Positions 36,942 through 46,873 of a stretch of 64,000 bases of DNA are shown piece by piece. The notes below the pieces were generated by a model, which saw nothing but the letters and a program-made list of their open reading frames with translations, searched no databases and had not been told where the DNA came from. The number at the start of each line of letters is the position of its first letter. Position 1 is the stretch's first letter. Source of the stretch: Cryptomeria japonica. Taxonomy: Eukaryota; Streptophyta; Pinopsida; Cupressales; Cupressaceae. The DNA lies in contig NC_081414.1 in NCBI RefSeq assembly GCF_030272615.1, positions 766,678,153 through 766,742,152 of the forward strand, in the 5' to 3' direction. Position numbers and translations under genes: made by a program.

Positions 36942-37525
36942 ATGGGGAGTAGTAGTCGTCGGAAGTCTAAATGCAAAAGAAAGCTTTCAAATGACCAAAT
37001 TGAAGTGTATAGAGAAAGAGATAGAGAAGGTCATAGGAGGAGAAGACAAGGTGTGTTAAATATTGCTAATGTTACTTCAAGTGAAGAGGAAATTAAATTT
37101 GAAAATGTTGAAGAAGTTATTGAAAATGAAAATGTAGATTTTGAAAGTGAAAATGTTGAACATGTTGAAAATCTTGAAAGTGATGATGAAAATGCTCAAC
37201 ATGATGTGAGAATGGCAAGTGAAAATTTGGGAGTTGATAATGAAGGTGTCCATAATTTTGGTGTAAATATGATTTTTTTGACATTGGAGGTGAAAATGTA
37301 GAAAATTTTGACATAGGAGGTGAGCATGTGGAAAGTTTTGACATTGAAGGTGAAAATGTGGAAAACTTTGACATTCAAGGTGGAATTGCTCAACCAAGTG
37401 AACAATATGTAACACCTATTTACTTCAGAAATGAAGACCCTCTCATGGATGAAACACAAATTCCAAATCCAAGAGCTTCAAGAGCCCCAAAATGGTTACT
37501 TGAAATTATATTATGTATTATATAA
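36942..37525 (+). pseudogene. Transposase N-terminus-like ORF with 10-residue repeats
   Basis: Starts MGSSSRRKSKCKRK, then D-Q-I-x3-R-E-x-D-R-E-x2-R-R-R-R-Q, which resembles the start of the product at 46,874 (MGSKQCQKKKKR, D-E-I-x3-R-E-K-E...R-R). An acidic region rich in ENVE follows. Near 37,275 a T-run frameshift divides the frame. The second half (to about 37,525) holds about three repeats of FDIxGExVEx, 30 bases each. The frame then runs into an AT satellite and the rest of any transposase is absent. Relationship to the 46 kb gene is inference from N-terminal resemblance only. Confidence 0.4.
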
Positions 37526-37735
37526 TATATAATATAATATAATATAATATAATAATATATTAAATAATACGTATTATAGAATACATATTATATAATATAT
37601 AATATATAATAATAATAATTATATATTGTATAATATATAATATATAATAATAATAATTATATATGTATAATATATAATATATAATATATAATATATAATA
37701 TATAATATCTCATATACTATATACTATAAAATTTA
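37512..37735. repeat. AT-only satellite ('ataatatat')
   Basis: About 220 bases composed nearly entirely of 'taatata' and 'atatataata' variants, ending the ORF before it. Confidence 0.95.
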
Positions 37736-37959
37736 TTTTTTAATTTAAAATTACTTATAAAAATTGGATATCCGATTTGCCCAAGTGTTTACCATGCCAA
37801 GGTGTACTAAGACCCAGGCCAAGCAAAAAGTCAACACGGATTGTTGCATTTTTAGGCGAGTGGAAAAGGCTATTTTTTTCACAACACCACTTTTTGGCCC
37901 CCCATGATCTTGCACTAACCCCCCATGAGACCATTTCTCTTCAAAATTACTCCTTGCAG

Positions 37960-38060
37960 GATGGCGGGATGCCTTTTGCTTGAGAAAGGAGATGTTGTTG
38001 CCAAGGTGAGGACATCAAATGTGGTTAAAATTTCTAGGGTTGCAATTTTCTGACACTACA
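37960..38060 (-). mobile_element. Terminal fragment of a Gypsy LTR
   Basis: 'gccaaggtgaggac' followed by 'aatgtggttaaaatt' and an end in ..CACTACA closely match the last 100 bases of the element D LTR (16,050-16,113). No polypurine tract follows, so this would be a 5' or solo LTR end. Its other end was not found. Confidence 0.5.
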
Positions 38061-39011
38061 CATGGAATGACATCTAATCATGAAATTCAACAACGTAGCA
38101 CATCATCATCTTCATCATACTAGAGAAAGCATCAATGACAACACAACGTTGAGGGTTGACATCAATGACAACACAATATATTGAAAACCAAATCTACAAC
38201 AATCTTCAACAATTTCTCCCTTTGTCATTGATGCCAATACTCATATGATAGAAATTCCATTTACACTCTTTCCTCAACAAGGGAGGGGTATAAGCCAATC
38301 TTCAGTCGGTGATCCCTTATTGCTCTTCAATGCTTTCAAAGCCCTAAATGGATGAATGAAATTGATAAATACTTGATGGATGGATGTTGAATGTTATTGA
38401 AGTCTTCAAAGATCTGCTCTTTCACTCCATAGAGGGTCCCCTGAAACCAAAATTCCCCTCCTTTCAAATGAAGAAAGAGAGCTCTTATATATGAAACCCT
38501 AGGTCTTAATTTCAACTTTTGGCCAACCTAGAGATTGAATCTCCCGCCAATTTCTTGGGGTTAAGCTTTATTTTATGATTGGATCATGCTCCTTAAATTT
38601 TAGGAAAAATATCCGGGACTGTGTGCACTCTGGGTGCCATGGTCCTGACAAATTCTCACCAAATTTTTAGGGCCGTCGGATATGATGATTTTAGAGAGAA
38701 TCCCGAAGTTATAGGTGATTTTGAGATGTTTTGACCTCTGAAATCAAGCCCCCAAGTTCAAAATAGGACCTAATTAGGGTTTTTGATTAAATGATGTATT
38801 TGAGGAATAAAATGAAAAGGGCACACTTTAATGAAAGGGCCCAACTTTATGATGTGGAAGATGATGAAATAGAACCTGAGACCTAATTAATTTAATTAAT
38901 TAAGTGCTAAAGGGAAAATGCGATGCAAAGTGCAAGATGCGCCAAGGCGGGAGCTAAACCGAGTGTGAAATTGTACCCCTTTAACAAGCGTGTACAATTT
39001 TTGATGCTACA
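38061..39011 (-). mobile_element. 3' LTR of element B (left end unresolved)
   Basis: The right boundary is clear: ..GATGCTACA at 39,011 followed by the shared polypurine tract. Inside are the family modules 'gggactgtgtgcactc' and 'gtgccatggtcctgac' near 38,613-38,650. I could not fix the left end. Element B continues to the right: antisense PMD gene, then (after the inserted element A) integrase, RNase H and RT. Confidence 0.55.
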
Positions 39012-39026
39012 TTTAGCCCCCACTTT
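39012..39026 (-). other. Polypurine tract of element B
   Basis: The minus strand reads AAAGTGGGGGCTAAA just before the LTR, identical to that of element D. Confidence 0.75.
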
Positions 39027-39769
39027 AGTGGTCATATGAGTACTACGTGCATATGCAAGCTAAAGTACATGAAATTAAACATTATTTGAAAAAGGATATA
39101 TCCATAAGTTTGTCGAACGAAGCCCCCAGCGGTATGTACAGTACACAGTTAGGAACCGCACCCTACAAAACACACATTAGATCACAAAATCACCTAATGC
39201 TTACTAAGGAAAGTGATGAAATTTGCGAGTAGCTATATGCCCCCCTTGTTTCGGCTTGCTTATTAGGGAGGTGAAACAGGATAGCATGTTTACTTACGAC
39301 AAATTATGTGAGAGATTATTGATGAGAGATGTTCACTGAAGAGGCTTCATCAGAGCACGTTTTGGAACATCCCGGGAGTAAGGGAACGAAAATACGATTC
39401 CTACACAACAAACGGTTTGAAAATCGCATCTCCCAAACTCAAGTTATGATGAAATGAGTGATAGAGGAAAATTAGGGTTTTGAAATTAAAGGTAAAGGAA
39501 TGGAAATATATACCTTGAAAGTGACTATTGCATTTGTCACTTTGTTGATTTCTGAGTATTGTTCATTGCAACGGAGCCCACATAGCCATCATCATGCCTT
39601 CACGATGACTGGAGCGTCCCATAAGGATGGAGATCATGCGAGAGGCCGTGATCGGTGACGAGCCACTGGACGAGGTGAGTTGATTGAACTTTGACTTTGA
39701 CTTTCTGCATTTCTATTGACTTTGTAATCGAATGCGGGCCCTAGAATCTGACCCTAGGTCCCACCCAGG

Positions 39770-39862
39770 GTGCCATCGTCCTATCAGGGTGCCATGGTCC
39801 TTGTGGGGTGCCATGGTCCTCTCAGGGCACCATGGTCCTCTCAGGGTGCCATGGTCCCAATC
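39770..39862. repeat. 'GGTGCCATGGTCCT' array
   Basis: Five near-copies of a unit of roughly 18-22 bases with the core gtgccatggtcct, in the internal region of element B. The same core forms 31-bp arrays in the LTRs of element A. Confidence 0.85.
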
Positions 39863-39963
39863 AGGACTTGGCAAGGGGCGATAGTTTTCATTTTTCGCGT
39901 AGATGATTTTGATGATTGAGTACTGATTTCATTGATGTTTTTGCATTGCAGGGTCTCCCATAC

Positions 39964-41562
39964 ATGAGAGAGCACACTGTGGGGCAGATTCTTCGTAGTC
40001 TATGAGATCATATTCCTCGGCTGACTCAGGCAGAGAGGGATACGTTATCGATAGTGGGTTTATGGTATGCAATCCTCATGCCAGCCATTCGATTCCATCC
40101 TGCGATGTTGATGGCACTTATGGAGCGATGGGATCCTGACACATGTACATTCCATCTCCTAGTAGGAGAGATGACGATTACACTTGAGGATGTGTACCGC
40201 ATACTTCGCCTACCTATCAGAGGAGCCACTGTGACATACGCGACCGATCGGTCAGCGGAGGACTATCAGAGGGAGCAAATATACTGCATAGGGAGAGTCA
40301 TGCCGAGTGAGACTAGAGGTCGCATCATGATCAGTTGGCTCTTACATCCTACAGGAGAGGTGGTCCTTGTGAGACGTCTTATGATTGCCATCATTGCACT
40401 AGCCATCTACCCTAATGGGTGAGGTACGCACATGCATGGGGGTCTCACATGGTGCATCAGGGCTATGGAGAGACATAGGAGAGCATATGCTTGGGGTTGG
40501 AGTATGCTTGCACATCTTTATCATGACCTCGAGGAGTATGTGTTTGGATAGTGTTGTAGCTTGATGACATGCACACTTCTGCAGGTGTGGATATTTGAGC
40601 ACTTTACATGCACTAGGCTTGTCGGCTATCCGATGAGTGTGGCTAGCGAGCGACCTAGGGTGTTTGCCTATCCACTTATCGGCAAGTGGAGATTTGGGGA
40701 TCAACTATATTGGAGAGTGACATTCGATAGATTGATAGCTGAGGTGATAGTATGGAGACCATATCTACGGATGCACAGATGGGATGAAATGGAGAGGCAG
40801 CTAGCATGCTTATAGAGGAACCGCCTACTGAGAGGATGATACTCACATATCATAGTCCCATTCTACTTTGACCGAGTACGGAGGCAGTTTGGGCTAGAGT
40901 AGTGTGTTCCAGTCGATGTACCTATCTATACTCGACACTCATGAGTCCTTCCCAGACCCAGAGCAGTAGCGAGACCTACGACAGATGATATTGAGATTAC
41001 AGATATAGAGGGGTCCAATCAGGATATGGTCATTGATTACTCCGCAGATCCCGGAGCACAGCGCAGGTATCTCTCATGGTTTGTGAGGACATACCCAGGG
41101 CCTATCTTTCCACTAGATTACCTGACAGGCCATCTAGGTCCATGGAGACATGGAGACCAAGATGAGGATCAAGGATCCAGATTGAAGGAGGCAGGAGATC
41201 CTGATCCACCCATAGGAGATCAGCCTAGTGCCAAGGAGGAGGAGGAAGGAGAGGAGGATGACACAGATAGAGATGATGATGAGGAGAACGAGGATGTAGG
41301 TGAGGATGCAGATGAGGATGAGGATGATAGAGATGATGAGGAGGAGTCAAATGCAGCTCCCCACCATTCAGGAGATGATACTATAGCCTTGGATCCTCCT
41401 CTTATTCCCCAAAAGGGGGAACACGAGGCGATACGGAGACCTGTACCCATCGTGCACAGATCATTTGAGCATGGGGAGCCTAGTAGTTCCCATTCACAGA
41501 TGCTACCATATCACGATCCCTACTGGCGCGAGGGAGATCTAGGTATAGTAGGTTTATATTGA
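39964..41562 (+). pseudogene. Plant mobile domain (PMD) gene, antisense in element B
   Basis: One reading frame runs for 533 codons from MREHTVGQILRSL to GDLGIVGLY. It is interrupted by seven stops, all TGA or TAG, with no frameshift. The PMD core is recognisable: AIRFHPAMLMALMERWDPDT, FHLLVGEMTITLEDVYRILR, LPIRGATV, then HLYHDLEEYVFG, LLQVWIFEHF and VVWRP-like VIVWRPYLRM. A long Asp/Glu-rich tract lies at about 41,230-41,350. PMD proteins are known as domesticated silencing-related factors and as passengers of plant Gypsy and MULE elements. Here it is on the strand opposite to pol, between integrase and 3' LTR. Whether it was functional in the active element is unknown; this copy is dead. 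Confidence 0.8.
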
Positions 41563-41760
41563 TTGATTAATGTTTGATGATATAGAATGGTACTAATACA
41601 AAATCTGTTCTACTGCTACAGCTAATGTGTAGGAGTGGCGTTCCTTGATCCAGCAAGCAGTGATAGATATTTCCATGATGGCATAGATCCCTAGTTCCTC
41701 ACAGGTTGCTTATAGGCCTCAGGAGAACGCGGGTCAGCATGAGGACTTGTTTTCCCCATT

Positions 41761-42018
41761 TTGAGTACAGGTGGAAATATGGAGGGAGAGAGAGTTCTAT
41801 CAGAGAACCTTCAACGGGCACAGTGTGACCTAGCAACAGCTCAGGCCAAGGTTACCTTGTATCACGCGATCCTTATGGATAGAGATCGTAGGAGTTCCTC
41901 TCGGAGTCATTCATGGTTTATATCATGCTATACACCTATGGATCCACCTTCACGGCCAGATCAGGAGGGAGCGTCTAGTCGTCACTCTCCAGCCACTAGC
42001 CCTAGGGATGGGAGATGA
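41761..42018 (+). pseudogene. Possible last exon of the PMD gene
   Basis: An 85-codon frame with a helical, charged segment (ERVLSENLQRAQCDLATAQA) and a Ser/Pro-rich end, preceded by a plausible acceptor (..gagtacag at about 41,770). It is on the same strand as the PMD frame and 200 bases downstream. A C-terminal coiled coil would be reasonable for this gene type, but the joining is inference. Confidence 0.4.
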
Positions 42019-42085
42019 TCTCATGATGTAGGATAGGTCACATTTTGGATGTATAGTGACCTACTTTTGTATATGAGAACATAAT

Positions 42086-42087
<2 letters not shown>

Positions 42088-42183
<96 letters not shown>
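42088..42183. repeat. (CA)39 (TA)8 microsatellite
   Basis: Uninterrupted CA dinucleotides to 42,166, then TA dinucleotides. The unbroken run suggests recent expansion and a probable length polymorphism. Confidence 0.97.
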
Positions 42184-42610
42184 GCTTCTCTTTGTCTCAA
42201 ATGTGTTATCTTTAATGCTTAAAACAATGTATATTTTGATTAAAGTTCATACATTTGGTAGATGTACATGTATGTTCTGAATTTAATTTCCATGTGATTG
42301 ATTTCTCAATGCTCCATGATTAAATTGATACATGTGTGACTTAATTAAAATAAAATATTTAATCAAGTACTACATTGATGATAGAGAAGAAATATGTGTT
42401 AAGCCTAAGAATCATATAACTAATGTGATTTAATTTTAAACTTAAACACAATATGATACGATTCTACTTAACACATAAAGACATTGTATTATATGCCAGC
42501 ATAATGGAAATGTAAATCTTTTGCAATTTACATAAATGAATTCAAGACAAACTATAAAGTAAAGAAACATGCTTGTCAAGAACAAAGCAATATAGATTAA
42601 ACACAATATC
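42184..42610. other. AT-rich internal sequence of element B
   Basis: No gene is evident. It lies between the PMD gene and the insertion point of element A, and continues element B on the other side at 60,767. Confidence 0.6.
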
Positions 42611-42615
42611 ATTTA
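42611..42615. other. Target site duplication ATTTA, left
   Basis: Five bases directly before the TG of the left LTR. The same five bases follow the right LTR at 60,762-60,766, the length expected for Gypsy integration. Confidence 0.8.
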
Positions 42616-43755
42616 TGTAAAGCGAAAAATCGAACCCTAGGTGTTCCCCCCACTCCAAGGAGAGAGAAAGGAGGTCACTAGGATTGACGGTTTTCACTTA
42701 GGACAGACTTTACATTCAAAAGAGGGGTTGAAACTCACAAAATCCAATCCCACACAATGCAAGATTGAATTCTAAATGAGTTTCAAGGGTTGAGACAGCA
42801 AGGATACCCTCTTTTGTAAAGAATGTAGATAGAAGGATTGAACTAGGAGTGTATGTAAAAGTAGGAAAGATTTGCTTGTAGACGGAGATAGAGACACGGG
42901 ATGAAGCTACGGACCTGAAATTAGCAGTAAAATGTCGAAATGATGCTGTCCTGCAAGTTTGAGCGAAAGTTGACGGGACGATGGCAACCGGAGTGCACAC
43001 GGTCCTTCGAAAAATCCGCGAAATGAAGGGGGATCTGTTCGTCTCTGCACAAGGATTCCAGATCTTCAATTACAGCCGCGTACCTGCAACCTTGTTGTAA
43101 GAATGTTTGTATTCTTACATGCGAAGGTGTAATGTTGTTGTATGTTGTAAGTGATCTCCTCTTCAATGGTTGAATCCTTGTCTTGAATGCAACACTTAGC
43201 CTTGAATGGAGACTTAGAATGCTCAATTGCTTGAAGGAATGCTTGAATGCTTGAATGTTTGAACGTTTGCCTATCGCTTCCGCCTCTTGTGTGCATATGT
43301 TTTTTTTTCTCTTTTCTGAGAGGGGAAATGTAGTTTATATACTTGTCAATTAGGGTTAGGAGACTAATTTTTCTGACCTAAGGCCGACCTAGGAACATTA
43401 TTTTCCAAATTGTAAACTTGAAGACCCGATGCCCAATAAGAGACCGGGCCCAAAATAGGGCCAGGGACCAGGGCGCTGGGCACCATGGTCCTAAGGGACC
43501 AGGGCGCTGGGTGCCATGGTCCTGAAGGACCAGGGCACTGGGCGCCATGGTCCTGAAGGACCAGGGCATTGGGCGCCATGGTCCCACCTCTCGGGACAGC
43601 AGGGTGCAAGGAGGATCAGGCCAAGGTGCAGAAAGATGCAGTTTTTGATGTCGTAAACAAGTTTGGGGGTCTCCATTCAGGTTCAATGTTGCGCCGCCAT
43701 CGTGAAGACCCAAATGCAATCGAAATTGCAAGTGTCGCAATTTTAGGATGCTACA
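42616..43755 (-). mobile_element. 3' LTR of element A
   Basis: TGTAAAGCG at the left and GATGCTACA at the right on the plus strand, followed by the polypurine tract. It carries four units of the 31-bp CCATGG array. Confidence 0.9.
43470..43590. repeat. 31-bp hairpin array in LTR, four units
   Basis: CCATGG cores at 43,483, 43,514, 43,545 and 43,576, exactly 31 bases apart. Each unit has the arms 'ggacca' and 'tggtcc', able to pair. The other LTR has three units (60,520, 60,551, 60,582). Confidence 0.92.
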
Positions 43756-43770
43756 TTTAGCCCCCAATTT
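43756..43770 (-). other. Polypurine tract of element A
   Basis: The minus strand reads AAATTGGGGGCTAAA directly before the 3' LTR. Confidence 0.8.
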
Positions 43771-44640
43771 AGCGGGAGTATAAGCGTACACCCATACTTC
43801 CTGTAAAGTACAAGGAAACAACATTGAAAGACTTTCACCACGTCAAGGAGGCAAGATACACCAAGCCCCCAGTGGACTAAGGATCTTACGACTTTGATTG
43901 ACAAAGTAAAAGGGAAGATCACGAGGGAGAACCATGATTGACAGTAGTAAGGTTCCCTCACTATGAGTCATGCAAGAAAAATACCAAAAATTTTCAAGGC
44001 AAAGCTAAGTTCGCCAAGAAATTTTCAAGTATCCTGAAGAGATATGGACAGAGTGTATGCCCCCTACGTTAAAGTGATCGCACATGCCTCATCGGGGGTG
44101 ATTGCTTTAAGGTAGTGATATACATAAGAAATGAGAAGGGAAAGGAGCACGTTATCACAAAGATTTAGCCCCCAAATGTGAGATAAACCTAGGGATTAAA
44201 AAAACACAAATCACGAGGTGACTTCACTTTCCTTGGGGTTAGTATGCTGTATGATAATTCATGTATGTCATATGTATGTATGCATAATTGTTCTTCATTC
44301 CCCAATCAAGGAAGGTCACCTAGAAGAAGGGAACACATGTGTCTTTTGAGTCAACATGAGAGAGACCAAAAGAGATCTCAATGCTTTGCATCATCCTGAA
44401 GTAGACAACACTAAGGACGACAAATAGAAGAATGAGAATAACACATAGAAGAAGTAGCAAAAAATATCAAGAGAGGAGGAGAGAGTTTGCTATGCTAATG
44501 AAACTAGTCTAGCACGTCTTCCACCCCCCAATCTTGCTGATCAATATTTCAGGAAGGCAGGAAACACGCTAGAGGAGGAAAATCCAACACAGCAGATGGA
44601 GCTATCACAAGATCCAAACAAGGGCTATGTTCATGTTCCA
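43771..44640. other. Non-coding 3' internal region of element A
   Basis: About 870 bases without coding frames. The beginning resembles the equivalent parts of elements B and D ('gcgggagtat', 'aagcccccag'). In a complete element the end of integrase would lie near here; no trace of it is seen. Confidence 0.6.
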
Positions 44641-44647
44641 AGCCACA

Positions 44648-45736
44648 TTATTCTTGTCTAGGAGCTAGGATAAGTGCTTTAGAAAATTTGTTAGATAAAT
44701 GGTTATCAATATCAACATATTCATATTCACCATCAGAAGCAAGAGAAGTAATATTTTCATCATGAATAACATTTTCATCTATATCATCATCAAGATTTAT
44801 AAAAATAGGATCTTTAACTCGCACAGGATCAAAACCATCATGCATCTTATGCTTAGGAGATTTTGGCTCAATTTTCGGCTGAGGAGAAAATGGAATAATA
44901 CTAGCTGAAGGTGTTTTTGGGGATTGCAAAGTTTGAGAAGCAGCCACACAAGCTCTAAGATGATGCTTTAGTCGGCATTCACGCACAGAACGATTTCATC
45001 TAGTCTTAGTAGGAAGTTGAGAAGATTGAGGAGGAGGAATGTTCTCATCCTTATCACTTGGGTGTTTAGGTTGTGGTCTCTTGGGTTGGATAATAGGAGA
45101 AGAGGAAGGTCTCTTCTCTCTATAAGAGGAAGGAGGAAGAACTGCTCCATATAAAGGAGGAATATTTGGTTTAGGAAGGAGACCAAGTCCATCATGACGA
45201 GGAGGTATAGGTCTACTTTTAGAAAGTTTATTAGACATAGACATAGTCACATCCATAGGAATGGGTTGGGAATCTTCTTTAGGAAAGACATTAGTTTTAT
45301 CTTTCAAAGGAAGAACTTCCTTCTCAAGAACGATAGGAATATCAAGTTTGGGTGTTCGAGGTTCACTTAGAGATAGGATCATATCTTTTTTCCACTTTTG
45401 ATAAGATTTGAAAAGATGATCACTTCGCGGTGGAAGAGATTGGAATTGTTTAGGCCAAAAATAATCAATAGGAATGCTAGAAGTTCTTTCAGCTGGTTTA
45501 AAGAGACTATGATTGATAGTAACAACTTCACCATTATGGGGAAATTTCAAACACTTGTGAATAGGAGAAGCAATAGCTTTCATGGAAGATAGCCAAGGAT
45601 AGCCTAGCTTCACACGAAATTGTTTGGATGATGGAATAATAGCAAAGCTCACATCAAGGGATTTGTTATGGACCTCAATAGGTAATGTAATAGAACCAAT
45701 TGTAGGAGAAGGGTCAGTGCAAGAAGATGAGTCCAC
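44648..45736 (-). pseudogene. Element A protease C-terminal part and linker
   Basis: Minus-strand frame starting inside an aspartic-protease-like domain: IGSITLPIEVHNKSLDVSFA, then QFRVKLGYPWLSSMKAIASP and HKCLKFPHNGEV, the second half of a Gypsy protease. A long Ser/Pro-rich linker follows. One TGA (near 44,996) divides the frame, which then resumes without shift (ECRLKHHLRACVAASQ) to an acidic end. In intact Gypsy pol the RT would follow; here it is absent. The N-terminal half of the protease is 10.2 kb away at about 56,000, cut off by the inserted transposon. Confidence 0.75.
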
Positions 45737-45754
45737 TTTTTGGCCAAAAAGTGG
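45733..45754. repeat. Perfect 22-bp palindrome next to insertion point
   Basis: CCACTTTTTGG followed by its exact complement, within the protease reading frame and only a few bases from the left end of the inserted segment. It may have served as an insertion hotspot. Confidence 0.8.
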
Positions 45755-46588
45755 AAGTGTTTTCCCTGTTTTTCAGATTTTGTCTCACTTGAGCTTAAAT
45801 TTTGAAACACTTAGAGATTGAATCTTGGAAAAAGTCAGTAATATAAAAGATAGCTCTCTGAGTGTACTTTTCAAATATGTAATTTATTTTAATACCCACA
45901 TAATAAAAAATAACTTTTTGAATGAAGTTCAAAAAACTATGTTTTAAAAATGCCTGTTTCAGGACCATACCATGCATGTGTACGACCCACACTTTTTGAC
46001 ACAATTAAAATTATTTTCTTAAACCATTTTGAGAAATGGTTTGTAACAGACTGAAGATTAATGAGCATATTTTTCTATATTTTTTTTTTCAAATATTTTT
46101 TTTTAATTAATTTTTTAATGGCCGTAATTATCTTTTTAAAAATTTGACGTGTACGACCCACATAATTTGATGTAAACTTAGTATTTTTTGAATTTTTTTT
46201 TTTTAAATTGAAAAGAATTTTGTGTAGATTGATGACATATAATTTTTTTTTCAAAATTCATTAAAATAAATAAGTTATGAAATTAAGAAAATTAGTTAAT
46301 ATTTCAAATTTATGACCCTGATTTAGTATAAATTAAATGAAAAATAGTTAAAATAATCAATTTTTAAATTAATTTACATATTTAGAATCTAGACAGTATA
46401 ATCTGAAATGGGTTTCAATTCCGTATAAAAATTCTTTGATTAGAGGCACGCAAACTATTTCATTTCATCATATTTGTGCTTTCATTCATGGAGCTTTGAA
46501 TTTGCAGGTTCATGTCTCAGGTGTGGCCATCCCAGGCCTATCTCGGGCCTAATCCCAAGGCAAGTGGCGGGTTGTGAATTCAAATTTT

Positions 46589-46740
46589 GCAAACGGGGGC
46601 CCGTTTCATTTTTTGCCTGTTGGATTTAACAACGGGCCCCCGTTTTTAAAACAGGGGCCCGTTATTTAAATAACGGGCCCCCGTTATTAAAACGGGGGCT
46701 CGTTATTAAAATAATGGGCCCCCGTTTCTAAATAACCGTT
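46589..46740. repeat. Left cluster of 'aacgggggcccgtt' motifs
   Basis: Six near-copies in both orientations (G5C3 and G3C5 forms) separated by 5-30 AT-rich bases, ending just before the transposase gene. Adjacent inverted units can pair. Confidence 0.9.
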
Positions 46741-46873
46741 ACTGTAAAAAAAAAATAGATTGCATCGATTTACCACACTATCATTGAAATCCGTACTGAC
46801 GAAGATTTTTTACATCATTTGGCAGTACTTTTTAATATTTTTTACACGATTTTTTGAAGACAAGTTTGTAAAA

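Larger units (their letters stand above)
34160..37760. mobile_element. Degraded element resembling the 46 kb transposon
   Basis: The layout parallels the left part of the element at 45.8-55.9 kb: an AT-rich segment, a short 'aggctt...ccaaatcccaaagcaa' block (34,903-34,935; compare 46,534-46,565), a large self-complementary repeat cluster, then a plus-strand ORF beginning MGS plus a basic region. Its ends are not defined and the transposase core is missing. The assignment rests on layout and weak local resemblance. Confidence 0.3.

Noticed and set aside
37077-37459. His/Phe-rich minus-strand ORFs
   Set aside because: Reverse-strand shadows of the acidic repeat ORF at 36,942-37,525.
41220-41450. 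Ser-rich minus-strand ORF
   Set aside because: Shadow of the Asp/Glu-rich tract of the PMD frame.
43364-43824. Pro/Trp-rich ORFs in the element A LTRs (also 60,416-60,746)
   Set aside because: They arise from the 31-bp hairpin array, which is non-coding LTR sequence; frames differ between the two LTRs.
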